From NCBI RefSeq assembly GCF_030316825.1, contig NZ_JASZYU010000002.1, forward strand, positions 930,001-994,000: DNA of 64,000 nucleotides. The letters are read 5' to 3'. Of this stretch, positions 52,297-61,592 are shown in pieces (within the stretch, counting starts at the first letter, position 1; the number at the start of each line of letters is the position of its first letter). Source of the stretch: Variovorax fucosicus. Its GTDB lineage: Bacteria > Pseudomonadota > Gammaproteobacteria > Burkholderiales > Burkholderiaceae_C. The notes below the pieces were generated by a model. It saw only the letters and a program-made list of their open reading frames with translations. It did not search any database and was not told the DNA's origin. A program made the translations under genes and the position numbers.

Positions 52297-53085
52297 ATGG
52301 AACTCGGGATCAAAGGAAAAAAGGCCATCATCGCGGGCGGCAGCGCCGGGATGGGAAAAGAAAGCGCCCTGGCGCTTGCCAGGGAAGGCGTCGAGGTCTG
52401 CATATCGGCGAGGGGCGAGGCTCGATTGCAAGCGGCCGCTCGGGAGATTGCGCAGGCCACCGGCGTCCGTGTTGTTCCCGTGGTCGCCGACCATGGTACC
52501 CCTGAAGGCCGCTCACGCCTGCTCGCGGCCTGTCCCGAGCCCGACATACTCGTTATCACCTGTTCGCCGCCGCGGTTTCTCCAGAGCTATCTGGATCCAG
52601 AACCGGACGAGTGGATGAGCGCGCTTTCAACCACGCTGCTGGGCCCGGTGGAACTCATGCGGGCGACTGTCGGCGGTATGGCGAAACGCGGCTTCGGCCG
52701 CGTCGTCAACATCGGCACGATTGCGGCAAAACGGCCGCACGAGAGCCGCCTTCTTTCAGGGCCGCCCCGCGCCGCCTTGTGCAACTACACGGCCGCGATC
52801 TCCAGTGGGCTTGCGAAGAGCAATGTCGCCATCAACAACATTCTGCCGGGCATGTTCGATACCGCTGCCATGCAGCAAAGGTTCGAGACCCAGTCAAAAG
52901 AGAACGGAACGACATACAAGCAGGAAGAGGACAAGTGGATCGCCCAGGTGGGCATCCCGGCCCTCAAGCTTGGCGACGCCAAGGACGTCGGCGCGCTTTG
53001 CGCGCTGTTGTGCAGCCAGTACGCGAGCTTCATCATCGGACAAAGCATCGTGATAGACGGCGGGCAGCTTTTCTCCACGTTTTAG
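52297..53085 (+). CDS. SDR-family oxidoreductase
   Basis: 262 residues. KKAIIAGGSAGMGKESALAL has the glycine-rich motif, slightly divergent (GGSAGMG). GRVVNIGTIAAKRP carries a Thr where the catalytic Ser usually sits, and in place of YxxxK the protein reads LCNYTAAISSGLAKSN, so the Tyr-Lys spacing is atypical. NILPGMFDTAAM and SIVIDGGQLFSTF close the fold. It could be a divergent 3-oxoacyl-ACP reductase-like enzyme with changed catalysis. Confidence 0.8.
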   Translation: MELGIKGKKAIIAGGSAGMGKESALALAREGVEVCISARGEARLQAAAREIAQATGVRVVPVVADHGTPEGRSRLLAACPEPDILVITCSPPRFLQSYLDPEPDEWMSALSTTLLGPVELMRATVGGMAKRGFGRVVNIGTIAAKRPHESRLLSGPPRAALCNYTAAISSGLAKSNVAINNILPGMFDTAAMQQRFETQSKENGTTYKQEEDKWIAQVGIPALKLGDAKDVGALCALLCSQYASFIIGQSIVIDGGQLFSTF

Positions 53086-53250
53086 AAATGCCCCATCTGC
53101 AAACGCCGCGCAGACTGCTCGGCGCGGCGCTCAGCACGGCGGGCGGAGAGAGCCAGCTACTAGGTCGCGGTCACACTCGTCTACGACGTTGACCGACTGA
53201 GTAGGTTTATCTATCTGGAAATTCGATTTGATAATCTACAATCCCCAGAA

Positions 53251-53940
53251 ATGAAACGGACCGCCACTGCCGCCCCTGTTCCTGTGAAATCCGCCTCACG
53301 GCGTGCTGCGCCTCCAGCTGCGCCGGTGTCGGAAGTGCCGGCTGAGCGCTTGCTCGAAGCCGCCGTGTCACTGTTCGCGCAGCATGGTTTCGATGCGGTC
53401 AGTACGGGGGCGGTCGCGGCCGCGGCCGGGCTGACCCAGTCGATGGTGCATTACCACTTCGGCACCAAAGAAAAGCTCTGGAAAGCAGCGGTTGAACACC
53501 TCATGCACGTCCGGGGAAACATGTTTTCGCTGAACCTGGAAGACCTGCGCGACGTGGACGACCTCTCACGGTTAAAGGTCATGCTCCGGCGCTTCATATC
53601 AGCCAACGCAGCCGATCCCGATCTAACGCGCATCCTGATTCATGAGGGGATGAACGACTCGCCGCGCCTCAAGTGGCTCGCGAAGCGCTACATGATCCGT
53701 GGCTATGCAACTTTCAATGCGGCGATCGAGTCGGCGATCAAATCGGGGGTGGTCCGTCGGCTGCCCGTGCGGGACGTCACGAACATCATCGTTGGCGCGT
53801 GTGTGCTGACGTTCACGCTCAGCAGGCTGCTCAAGGAGGTTTACGGCGAGCTGCCCACCAGCGCGGACGCCGTTTCCTCGCTCAGCGACACGCTGCTTGA
53901 GGTCCTGTTCAAGGGCCTGGAAGCGAAGTCCAGGCCCTGA
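53251..53940 (+). CDS. TetR-family transcriptional regulator (catabolic island)
   Basis: 229 residues. About 28 N-terminal residues are Ala/Pro/Arg-rich and probably disordered, followed by the HTH AERLLEAAVSLFAQHGFDAV and GLTQSMVHYHFGTKEKLWKA. The C-domain includes ISANAADPDLTRILIHEG (the TetR_C_15/CerR-like type). It lies between the decarboxylase operon (same strand) and the CoA operon (convergent), so it is a candidate regulator of the near-identical promoters at 58.9 and 62.7 kb and of the similar one at 48.2 kb. Upstream, TATCTATCTGG resembles the GATAG/CTATC element of those promoters. Confidence 0.88.
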   Translation: MKRTATAAPVPVKSASRRAAPPAAPVSEVPAERLLEAAVSLFAQHGFDAVSTGAVAAAAGLTQSMVHYHFGTKEKLWKAAVEHLMHVRGNMFSLNLEDLRDVDDLSRLKVMLRRFISANAADPDLTRILIHEGMNDSPRLKWLAKRYMIRGYATFNAAIESAIKSGVVRRLPVRDVTNIIVGACVLTFTLSRLLKEVYGELPTSADAVSSLSDTLLEVLFKGLEAKSRP

Positions 53941-54037
53941 TCCCGCCTCAATGCCGGAATGACCGGCACGAGGGAGGAGGTGCGACTCGTACGCGCCACC
54001 AGCCTGAACGACAGGCCACGCCGGAGCGAACCCTTCG

Positions 54038-55183
54038 CTAAGCTCTTTCGTTGGAAAAGATGATCGTGGAGCTGGCGGCGAACATGCCGCCCACACCGTG
54101 AGCGACGGAAATCTTCGCCCCCTCAACTTGCGCGGGTGCAATGCCCCGCATCTGCCGGATGCTTTCCTGCAACGCGTACATGCCATACATGCCGGAGTGC
54201 ATGTAACTCAGCCCACCGCCATTGGTGTTCAGCGGCAGCTGCCCGCCAGGGCGCGTGTGGCCTTCCCGGATGAAGGCTGCAGCCTCCCCACGTGCGCAGA
54301 ACCCGAGGTCTTCGAGTCCGTAGAGCGGCAAATGCGCGAATGCGTCATAGATCATCAGGTGGTCCACGTCGGCATGGGTGATGCCGGCTTGCGCGAACGC
54401 ATTGCGGCCGGACACACGGAATGCCTTGGACGAGCTGAAGTCCTCCATCTGGCTGATCATGTTGCCCTCGACGCTCTCGCCGGTGCCGATCACATAGACC
54501 GGCCGTGCGTGCAGGTCGGCCGCGCGATCGGCGGCCGACAGGACAATGGCACCGCCGCCGTCCGTGACGAGGCAGCACATCAACATCCGGAAGGGGTACG
54601 CGATCATCTTGGAAGACATCACGTCGTCGACGGTGATCGGGGCCTTTTGACTGGCACGCGGGTTGAGCGCGGCCCATTCGCGCTGGACAACGGCAACGCG
54701 GGCGAGGTCTTCCTGCTCGTAACCGCGATCCTTGAGAAAGCGGAGCACCGGCAGGGTGAACATCGTCGGCGGCCCGAAAGTGCCATAGGGCGTCTCGAAC
54801 TGCTGCGGCAGACTCCCGGGAATCGGATGTGGAAACCCGGCCGCCGCGACGCGGGACCGCCCGCTTTCGCCGTGAGTGATCAAGACATGCCGGCACAGCC
54901 CCGACTCGATGGCCGACATTGCGTGCCGCACATGCATCAGGAAGGAACAGCCGCCCACGCCCGTGGCGTCGATCCACGTTGGCGTGATTCCCAGGTACAG
55001 CGCGAGCGACTCCGGAGTTTCGCCCGCGGTAGCGATGCCATCGATGTCGGACGGCTTCAGGCCCGCGTCAGCGAGCGCGTTCAGCGCGGCATCCGCATGC
55101 AGCTGCAATTGAGACATATGGGGTAGCTTCCCCATTTCAGTTGTTTCGGCGGCGCCGATAACCGCTGCGCGAGCCCGCTTCAT
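54038..55183 (-). CDS. Thiolase-like protein (SCP2-thiolase/Ltp2-type), probable aldolase subunit
   Basis: 381 residues. It has the thiolase fold, but the usual NEAF is YDAF (279-282) and the usual GHP is MHSG (329-332, after GGGLSY with Y327). VGGCSF puts a Cys at 79 near the nucleophile loop. Tyr residues in place of the thiolase His/Cys set are a feature of Ltp2-like retro-aldolases, which work with a DUF35 partner. That partner gene is directly upstream with a 4-bp overlap. A thiolytic role cannot be excluded because of C79. Confidence 0.82.
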   Translation of the reverse strand: MKRARAAVIGAAETTEMGKLPHMSQLQLHADAALNALADAGLKPSDIDGIATAGETPESLALYLGITPTWIDATGVGGCSFLMHVRHAMSAIESGLCRHVLITHGESGRSRVAAAGFPHPIPGSLPQQFETPYGTFGPPTMFTLPVLRFLKDRGYEQEDLARVAVVQREWAALNPRASQKAPITVDDVMSSKMIAYPFRMLMCCLVTDGGGAIVLSAADRAADLHARPVYVIGTGESVEGNMISQMEDFSSSKAFRVSGRNAFAQAGITHADVDHLMIYDAFAHLPLYGLEDLGFCARGEAAAFIREGHTRPGGQLPLNTNGGGLSYMHSGMYGMYALQESIRQMRGIAPAQVEGAKISVAHGVGGMFAASSTIIFSNERA

Positions 55184-55593
55184 TGCGAGCTCCCGGTGAG
55201 TTTGAACATGGGCAACGTGATCTTGTCGCTGAGTGCCTCGAAGGTGACCTCCACCGGATGATCAAGCTGCAACAAGGCAGGATCACAAGGCGTTCCAACA
55301 ATGTTCGTCATCATCTTCGGCCCCTCGTCCAGCTTCACCACGGCAATGGTGTAGGGCGGCTCGAAGCCCGGCGCGGGCAGATGCGAGATCACGTAGCTGT
55401 GCAGCGACCCGCGCCCGCTGGCGCGAATCACCCCAACATTCCTTGAAGCACACCCTGGGCAAAAGGGGCGGGGAGGGAAGTAGGTATGGCCGCAGTCCCG
55501 GCAGGTCTGCAGGCGAAGTTCACCCAGTCGGGTGCCCTCCCAGAAATGGGCGGTCTCCGGCGTGGGTACGGGCAGCGGGCGACTGGTGTTCAT
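55180..55593 (-). CDS. Zn-ribbon OB-fold protein (DUF35), thiolase partner
   Basis: 137 residues. The rubredoxin-like Zn ribbon is CRDCGHTYFPPRPFCPGCAS (two CxxC pairs), followed by the OB fold (GRGSLHSYVISHLPAPGFEPP). DUF35 proteins form complexes with thiolase-like enzymes in CoA-linked side-chain degradation, for example Ltp2-ChsH2 in steroid catabolism. The 4-bp ATGA overlap with the thiolase-like gene suggests equimolar production of a complex. Confidence 0.9.
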   Translation of the reverse strand: MNTSRPLPVPTPETAHFWEGTRLGELRLQTCRDCGHTYFPPRPFCPGCASRNVGVIRASGRGSLHSYVISHLPAPGFEPPYTIAVVKLDEGPKMMTNIVGTPCDPALLQLDHPVEVTFEALSDKITLPMFKLTGSSQ

Positions 55594-55607
55594 CGCGGCG
55601 GAACCCG

Positions 55608-56069
55608 TCAGGCCGGCTTGCCGGCCATCAGCAGCGCTTGGTCGTAAGTGAGCACGGTTTCGCCGCGCTGGTTCTTGGTGGTGATCGTCATGGCCACCAC
55701 GCCACGACCGGGTTTGTTCGATTCGCGCGTGCTCGTGACAGTCGCCGACGTTAGGACCGTGTCGCCGAATCGAACCGGGCTGGAGAAGCGCACGTTGTCC
55801 ATGCCGAGGAAGCCAATCGTCGTGCCTTCGAACATGCCGGTCTGGTTCATCTGGCCCGAAGTCACCGCAAGGGTGAGCAAGCCGTGGCCGATGCGCACGC
55901 CAAACATCCCCTTCTCGGCATAGACCTGGTTCACGTGGACGGGATTGAAGTCGCCCGACAGACCGGCAAACAAGTTGACGTCGCCGCTCTCGATGGTTCG
56001 GCCCGAAGTCTCGATGACTTCGCCGACTTGGAAGTCATGCCAATATTTTGCGTTTCGCGATTTGCTCAT
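55608..56069 (-). CDS. MaoC-family hydratase/dehydratase
   Basis: 153 residues, one hotdog fold. NLFAGLSGDFNPVHVNQVYA carries the conserved Asp and His of (R)-hydratase motif GDxNPxH, and GHGLLTLAVTSG follows. It hydrates enoyl-CoAs. It lies 14 bp upstream of the DUF35 gene, so hydration followed by retro-aldol cleavage by the DUF35-thiolase pair is the simplest reading. Confidence 0.92.
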   Translation of the reverse strand: MSKSRNAKYWHDFQVGEVIETSGRTIESGDVNLFAGLSGDFNPVHVNQVYAEKGMFGVRIGHGLLTLAVTSGQMNQTGMFEGTTIGFLGMDNVRFSSPVRFGDTVLTSATVTSTRESNKPGRGVVAMTITTKNQRGETVLTYDQALLMAGKPA

Positions 56070-56123
56070 GGGAAGCTCCTGTTAGATAAGAAAAAACGGC
56101 GGACGGCGCCGCCCGAGAAAAAC

Positions 56124-57206
56124 TCAGCCTGCAGCCGTGGCGGCCATCGCGTGTGCGATCGGCACCGGGTCGCGCACACCTGCGCGCGGCGGCGCGGCAT
56201 CCCTGGAAAAACGCGGCACCGGACCGGCCTGGACGACACCGTCCACATCGATGAACGAGCCGCGGGCCGCGAGGTGAGGGTGCCGAGGTGCCTCTGAAAT
56301 ACCCAGTACGGGAGAGAGGCAGTGGTCGCCGCTCTCCAGCAGCGTCGCCCACTCATCGCGCGTACGCGTCTTGAAAATCTGCTCGAACGATGCGCGCAGG
56401 GCGGGCCAATGCGAAGGATCGTCGCGTTGCGGTGGCGGTACGAGCCCTATGGCTTCGCACAGCCGCACATAGAACGGTTCCTCGAGCGGCCCAATCGAGA
56501 TGTGCTTGCCGTCGGCGCATTCGTAGTTGCGGTAATGCGGCAGGCCGCCATCGAAGAGGTTCGACTCGCGCGTTTCGGTCCATTGCCCATCTGCGACCTG
56601 CTCGTGGATGGCAGTCATCAGCGAGATGACGCCATCGCACATCGCCGCGTCGACCACCTGGCCCTGTCCGGTGCGCTGCGCGGCCATCAAGGCGGCGAGC
56701 ATGCCGGCGACCAGGAACATGGATCCGCCGGCGAAGTCTCCAATGAGGTTGAGCGGAAGAACGGGACGATCGCGGGGGCCGATGGCCCCAAGCGCACCGG
56801 TCACGGCGATGAAGTTGATGTCGTGCCCGGCGGTGGACTTCAAGGGGCCGGTTTGACCCCAGCCGGTGACCCGTCCATACACCAGGCGTGGATTTTCCTT
56901 CGACAGCACGTCCGGACCCAGGCCCAGGCGTTCCATCGTGCCGGGGCGGAAACCCTCGATCAGCGCGTCCGCGGTGCGGACAAGGCTGCGCACATGGGCG
57001 AGATCTTGCGGGTTCTTCAGGTCGGCCGCATACCGCTGGGCACGGCCCCGCTGCGAGATGGCTGTGGGCGACGCCGGTTGCGCGTCGGGGCGTTCGATGC
57101 GGATCACCGTAGCGCCCATGTCGGCCAGCAGCATGGCCGCATACGGCCCGGGACCCAGGCCCGCAAACTCGACGACCGTGAGGCCAGTCAAAGGACCCGA
57201 GCTCAT
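56124..57206 (-). CDS. CaiB/BaiF-family CoA transferase
   Basis: 360 residues. VVEFAGLGPGPYAAMLLADM opens the family III fold, GRAQRYAADLKNPQDL follows, and the catalytic Asp lies in the DINFIAVTGALGAIG stretch region after GHD (TAGHDINF). This resembles alpha-methylacyl-CoA racemase (LKGGIPRG-free form, with GDFAGGSMFL near the middle), so it could be a racemase rather than a transferase. It overlaps the ligase stop by 4 bp. Confidence 0.85.
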   Translation of the reverse strand: MSSGPLTGLTVVEFAGLGPGPYAAMLLADMGATVIRIERPDAQPASPTAISQRGRAQRYAADLKNPQDLAHVRSLVRTADALIEGFRPGTMERLGLGPDVLSKENPRLVYGRVTGWGQTGPLKSTAGHDINFIAVTGALGAIGPRDRPVLPLNLIGDFAGGSMFLVAGMLAALMAAQRTGQGQVVDAAMCDGVISLMTAIHEQVADGQWTETRESNLFDGGLPHYRNYECADGKHISIGPLEEPFYVRLCEAIGLVPPPQRDDPSHWPALRASFEQIFKTRTRDEWATLLESGDHCLSPVLGISEAPRHPHLAARGSFIDVDGVVQAGPVPRFSRDAAPPRAGVRDPVPIAHAMAATAAG

Positions 57207-58762
57207 TCCGCCTCGCTCCTGTCACGCAGGGCGCGCCGATCGAGCTTGCCGGTCAGGCCGGTCGGCAGGGCGCTGATGAAGTGAAATGTCTTGGGCACTT
57301 TGTAGCCGCTGAGCCGGCGGGTGTCCTTCAGGTACGACTTGAGATCTTCTGAAGTCAGTTCAGTGCTCTTCGGAACGATGTAGGCCACAATCCGCTGCCC
57401 GAATTTCTCATCTATGCGTCCGACGACCGCGCATGACGAAATCCCTTCATGGGTCATGATTTCCGCCTCGATCTCCTCCGCATGGACCTTGATGCCGCCG
57501 GTATTGATGACGTTGTCGGAACGACCGTTGACCCAAAGATAGCCATCCTCGTCAAGGTGACCCAGGTCACCGCTGCGCCACCAGCCGTCGATGAACTTCT
57601 TCTCGGTCAACACTGGGTCACGCCAGTAGCCGAGCGCCACCGACGATCCAGTGACGACGATCTCACCCGTGTGGCCTGGGGGAAGCACATCGTCGATCGA
57701 ACCGTCGGGATCGACGATGCGCACCTCAGCACCTACCGCCGGCAGACCCGTCGAACCGATTTTTCGGCCGTCCACCAGATCTTCGGCGGTGATCATGACC
57801 GCGCAGCCGTTGCCTGATTCGCCCGCCATGTAACCTGGGGCAATGCGTTTGCAGATGCGTGTCGTCAAACGTGTGACGTCTTCCGCGGTAGGTGATTCAC
57901 CGCCCACGCCGATCAGTCTCAAACTGGTCAAGTCCCGTTTCGTCGTATCGAGATCGAGCACCATGCGCCACATGGTCGGCACCATGGGCAGGATCGTGAC
58001 GCGCTCACGCTCGACCAGCTCGAGTACTTGGGCGGGATCGAAGCGGCGGACGAAGTGGAGGCGGGATTTGCCGGCTATCGCCGGCAGCGCGAACATCACC
58101 CAGCCGGCGAACGATGGGTTCATGGTGAGCATGAGCGTGTCGTGCCTGCGGATGCCCTCCAGGATTCCTGGGCCTGCGACAGCACAGGCCAGCAGCGTAG
58201 CCTGGCTGTGCATGACGCCCTTTGGTTGGCCAGTGCTGCCCGATGAGAGAACGATGGACGCCAGCGATGCTGCGTCCGGGCGTTCACGTTCGTAGTCGAG
58301 CGGGGAGGCGCTGTCGATGAACGACTCCCAGGTGCCGGCCTCGTCATCGAGCGCAAGCGTGCGGATCGGCAGGCCGCATTCCTGCACTGCGGCATGGATA
58401 AGCGAAGTGAAGGCCGCATCGTGCACGACGACCTTGGCGCCCAACCATTTCAACGTTTCGGCGATTCGTTCAACCGAGTCGTTGCGTACGTGCAGGCTGG
58501 AAGCCACGTAGCCCCCTGCGATTGCGCCGAACCATGAAACGGCATGCGGGGCCGAACCCAGACACAGGAAGGCCACCACATCGCCCGGCGCCAATGAGGC
58601 GCTGCGCAACGCGGAGGCGAAGCGCAGGGAGCGATCCAGAGATTGCTCGCCGGTGTAGTGGGTGTCCTGGTCGTCGGAGAACAGCGTGTTCGCGCCTTTC
58701 CAGCGGCAAGTACGCACGTACAGGTCCGCGAGCGAGTTGCACGTTGCGAAGCGGGTGGTCAT
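57203..58762 (-). CDS. Acyl-CoA synthetase / AMP-dependent ligase
   Basis: 519 residues from the ATG at 58762 (MTTRFATCNSLADLYVRT). Core motifs: SSGSTGQPKG (P-loop, A3), YMAGESGNG (A5 region), DGWWRSGDLGHLDEDGYLWV (A7-A8) and the C-terminal Lys in TGKLDRRAL (A10). It activates a carboxylic acid to its CoA ester. It is the first gene of the operon ligase-CaiB-MaoC-DUF35-thiolase-like and has a near-consensus promoter about 110 bp upstream. The acid substrate is unknown. Confidence 0.92.
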   Translation of the reverse strand: MTTRFATCNSLADLYVRTCRWKGANTLFSDDQDTHYTGEQSLDRSLRFASALRSASLAPGDVVAFLCLGSAPHAVSWFGAIAGGYVASSLHVRNDSVERIAETLKWLGAKVVVHDAAFTSLIHAAVQECGLPIRTLALDDEAGTWESFIDSASPLDYERERPDAASLASIVLSSGSTGQPKGVMHSQATLLACAVAGPGILEGIRRHDTLMLTMNPSFAGWVMFALPAIAGKSRLHFVRRFDPAQVLELVERERVTILPMVPTMWRMVLDLDTTKRDLTSLRLIGVGGESPTAEDVTRLTTRICKRIAPGYMAGESGNGCAVMITAEDLVDGRKIGSTGLPAVGAEVRIVDPDGSIDDVLPPGHTGEIVVTGSSVALGYWRDPVLTEKKFIDGWWRSGDLGHLDEDGYLWVNGRSDNVINTGGIKVHAEEIEAEIMTHEGISSCAVVGRIDEKFGQRIVAYIVPKSTELTSEDLKSYLKDTRRLSGYKVPKTFHFISALPTGLTGKLDRRALRDRSEAE

Positions 58763-58868
58763 GGATGTCTCTTTCTGAAGCGGAGAAGGACGGTCACGCA
58801 TGTCCGTGTTCTGGTTGATGAGGGGAGGCGCCACGCACGTTGCGGCCCTTCCGAATCTTCGTGGGCGA

Positions 58869-58908
58869 AATATAGATTGAGCTATTGGTAATGTCAATAG
58901 GACTATCT
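58869..58908 (-). promoter_or_regulatory. Sigma-70 promoter of the CoA operon
   Basis: On the minus strand: TTGACA (58892-58897), 17-bp spacer, TATATT (58869-58874). GATAGTCCTATTGACA covers the -35 and its upstream side; CTATTG/CAATAG (58882-58900) forms an inverted repeat over the spacer. The layout is nearly identical to the promoter at 62662-62700. Confidence 0.75.
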
Positions 58909-58929
58909 GGTTTGGAGCCTAGGCAAACC

Positions 58930-58951
58930 CTATCGCGAAAGCTCGCGATAG
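58930..58951. promoter_or_regulatory. Perfect inverted repeat between the ligase and PQQ dehydrogenase genes
   Basis: CTATCGCGA-aagc-TCGCGATAG, 9-bp arms with a 4-bp centre, upstream of the divergent PQQ dehydrogenase. It could be an operator or a hairpin in its leader. Confidence 0.5.
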
Positions 58952-59057
58952 CCAGCCGGCCTGCCCCGATTCCAGAATTCGGCAGGGCAGGCGAGTCCTG
59001 CGTATCGCCGAAAAGTCGTTCGTGCGCGACGGCGGCTTGCAGCACAAGAGGCAAGAA

Positions 59058-61169
59058 ATGAACAACAAGAGATTCCCGATGAAACTCATATTCAAGCCAC
59101 GGCTTGCCACCGCGCTGCTGGCTACGTTGACCTTTTGCGCATTGGCGGCTCCGGGCGCGGGCGCGCCCGCCGGCAAGGTCAACACCGCCTTTATCCGCAG
59201 CAACGCTGCCACCACCGAGGAGTGGCCGAGCTACGGCCTGGACTATGCGGAGACGCGTTTTTCCCGCCTGAAGAAGATCAACACGTCGAATGTCAAGGAC
59301 CTGGGCCTGGTGTGGTCGTACGACCTCGAATCCACGCGCGGTGTGGAAGCGACTCCGCTGGTGGTGGACGGCGTCATGTACGTCAGCGCCTCGTGGAGCA
59401 TCGTGCACGCCGTCGACGTGCGTAGCGGCAAGCGGTTGTGGACCTATGACCCGCTCGTACCTCGCGACAAGGCTTACAGGGGTTGCTGCGACGTGGTCAA
59501 TCGCGGTGTCGCGATCTACCAGGGCAAGGTCTTCGTGGCCTCCTATGACGGCAGGCTGATCGCGTTGGACGCGGGTACGGGCCGCAAGGTATGGGAGCAG
59601 GACACCATCGTGGACCGCAAGCGTAGCTACACCATCACCGGCGCGCCACGTGTCTTCAATGGCAAGGTGATCATCGGCAACGGCGGCGCCGAGTACGGCG
59701 TGCGCGGCTACATCACCGCCTACGACGCTGGCACGGGCGAGCAGAAGTGGCGCTGGTTCACCGTGCCGGGCGATCCGTCCAAGCCATTCGAGGACGAGTC
59801 GATGGCGCGGGCGGCCAAGACCTGGGATCCGGCAGGCAAATGGTGGGAAGCCGGCGGCGGCGGCACCGCCTGGGACTCGATGACCTTCGACCCCGAGCTG
59901 AACCTGATGTACCTGGGCACGGGCAATGGTTCGCCCTGGGCACGCAAAAAGCGCAGCCCGGCGGGTGGCGACAACCTGTACCTGGCATCCATTGTTGCGC
60001 TCAACCCCGACACCGGCCAGTACGTCTGGCATTACCAGGAGACGCCTGGCGAAGAGTGGGACTTCACGTCGACACAACCGATGATCCTGGCCGATCTGAC
60101 CATCGCCGGCAAGCCGCGCAAGGTGATCCTGCATGCGCCCAAGAACGGCTTCTTCTTCGTGATCGACCGCACCAGCGGCGAGTTCATCTCAGCGAAGAAC
60201 TTCGTCGATGTGAACTGGGCCAGCGGCTATGACGCCAAGGGACGGCCGATCGAGACCGCCATCGCCCGCACGGGCGACCGGCCGCGCGAAATCATCCCCA
60301 GCGCGATGGGAGCGCGCAGCTGGCACTCGATGTCGTTCAACCCGGGCACGGGCCTGACGTACATGCCGGTGCAAAGCATCCCGATGACCATCATGGACAA
60401 CAAGAACTGGAAGTTCAATGTGCCCGAGCCGGGCGCACCGTACAGCAACATGGGCTGGAATCTCGGCATCTACGCCAACGTGGAGCCCCCTACGAGCAAG
60501 CCTTTCGGCAAGCTGGTGGCCTGGGATCCGGTACAGCAGAAGGCCGCCTGGACGTATGAGCACGTGGCGCCCTGGAACGGCGGCACGCTCACCACCGCCG
60601 GCAACCTGGTGTTCCAGGGCACGGCGGACGGCCGCTTCATGGCTTTCGACGCACGCGACGGCAAGAAGTTGTGGGAGGCGCCCACTGGCACCGGCGTGGT
60701 GGCCGCGCCGATGAGCTACATGGTCGATGGCAAGCAGTACGTCTCCATCGCCGTGGGCTGGGGTGGAATGCAAGGCATTTACAGCCGCTACACCGATCGC
60801 AAGGCCACGGGCACGGTGTACACCTTCGCAGTCGGCGGCAAAGCGGCCATGCCCGCCTTCGTCGCCTACAACCAGGGCGCCCTGGTGTCCGGCGTGAAGT
60901 ACAAGGCCGGGGATGTGCCAGCGGGCACCGCGCTGTACATCAGCAACTGCCTGTTCTGCCATGGCTTTCCCGGCGTGGACCGCGGCGGCAACGTGCCCAA
61001 CCTCGGCTACATGAACAAGGCCTACATCGAAAACCTGGACAAGTTCGTTTTCAAGGGCCCGGCCATGTCGCGCGGCATGCCCGATTTCACCGGCAAGCTC
61101 AGCGCCGACGAAGTGGAGATGATCAAGGCCTTCATCCAGGGCACGGCCGATGCCATTCGCCCCAAGTGA
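59058..61169 (+). CDS. PQQ-dependent alcohol dehydrogenase with C-terminal cytochrome c (quinohemoprotein)
   Basis: 703 residues from the ATG at 59058 (AGAGG upstream); a signal peptide ends ALAAPGAGA. Eight-bladed PQQ propeller with the vicinal disulfide Cys143-Cys144 (RGCCDVV), EEWDFTSTQPM and several W-motifs. The C-terminal heme c domain has CLFCHG at 631-636 and Met ligand candidates near 670-674. The architecture is that of type II quinohemoprotein alcohol dehydrogenases, which oxidise alcohols in the periplasm. With the aldehyde dehydrogenase at 64000 it would turn an alcohol into the acid used by the ligase. Confidence 0.93.
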   Translation: MNNKRFPMKLIFKPRLATALLATLTFCALAAPGAGAPAGKVNTAFIRSNAATTEEWPSYGLDYAETRFSRLKKINTSNVKDLGLVWSYDLESTRGVEATPLVVDGVMYVSASWSIVHAVDVRSGKRLWTYDPLVPRDKAYRGCCDVVNRGVAIYQGKVFVASYDGRLIALDAGTGRKVWEQDTIVDRKRSYTITGAPRVFNGKVIIGNGGAEYGVRGYITAYDAGTGEQKWRWFTVPGDPSKPFEDESMARAAKTWDPAGKWWEAGGGGTAWDSMTFDPELNLMYLGTGNGSPWARKKRSPAGGDNLYLASIVALNPDTGQYVWHYQETPGEEWDFTSTQPMILADLTIAGKPRKVILHAPKNGFFFVIDRTSGEFISAKNFVDVNWASGYDAKGRPIETAIARTGDRPREIIPSAMGARSWHSMSFNPGTGLTYMPVQSIPMTIMDNKNWKFNVPEPGAPYSNMGWNLGIYANVEPPTSKPFGKLVAWDPVQQKAAWTYEHVAPWNGGTLTTAGNLVFQGTADGRFMAFDARDGKKLWEAPTGTGVVAAPMSYMVDGKQYVSIAVGWGGMQGIYSRYTDRKATGTVYTFAVGGKAAMPAFVAYNQGALVSGVKYKAGDVPAGTALYISNCLFCHGFPGVDRGGNVPNLGYMNKAYIENLDKFVFKGPAMSRGMPDFTGKLSADEVEMIKAFIQGTADAIRPK

Positions 61170-61592
61170 ACCTCGGTCCCAGTCCTGCGGGGGACGGCCG
61201 GTTGGCGGCAGCGCTGCCTTCAGCTGCGAGCGGGACAGTTGCAGGTCAACCTGGGGGGCGTCACCGTGATGGCTCTTTTGCGTGTGCGGGCGACAAAAGC
61301 CATGCGCTGCAAAAAGCCAAGCACGACCGTGCGGCAGTGCGGCTACCGCACCCGGGCGACGCCATCATGCTGCGCGATGCCTGAGCCGGCCGAAGAGACT
61401 GAACAACTCCACCGCAAGCTCACACCGCGACTCTCTCAAGGCTGCAGTGATCGGCAGCGGCGTGCTGCTGGGTGTGAGCCTGGCGGGACCGTGCGACGCC
61501 AAAGCCGCCGGCGCTTTGCGCGCGCCCAATGGCTGGGCGCATATCGGCGACGACAACAGCATTCCGTGCCCGGGACTGCATGGGTGCGGGTG
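61170..61592 (+). other. Gene-free stretch with a signal-peptide-like remnant
   Basis: No convincing complete gene. Around 61429-61560 one plus-strand frame reads LKAAVIGSGVLLGVSLAGP then AAGALRAPNGWAHIGDDNS, which looks like an export signal plus the start of a periplasmic protein, and then runs into the antisense of the Bug gene. It may be a truncated partner of the PQQ dehydrogenase. Confidence 0.35.

Noticed and set aside
53107..53122. GCGCAGACTGC near 53.1 kb as a third end of the tautomerase repeat
   Set aside because: Similarity stops after 11 bases; no tautomerase sequence follows.
53217..53245. GATTTGATAAT upstream of the third TetR gene as another copy of the LysR block
   Set aside because: Only 11 consecutive bases agree with 25855-25890, the inverted repeat is absent and no LysR gene is adjacent.
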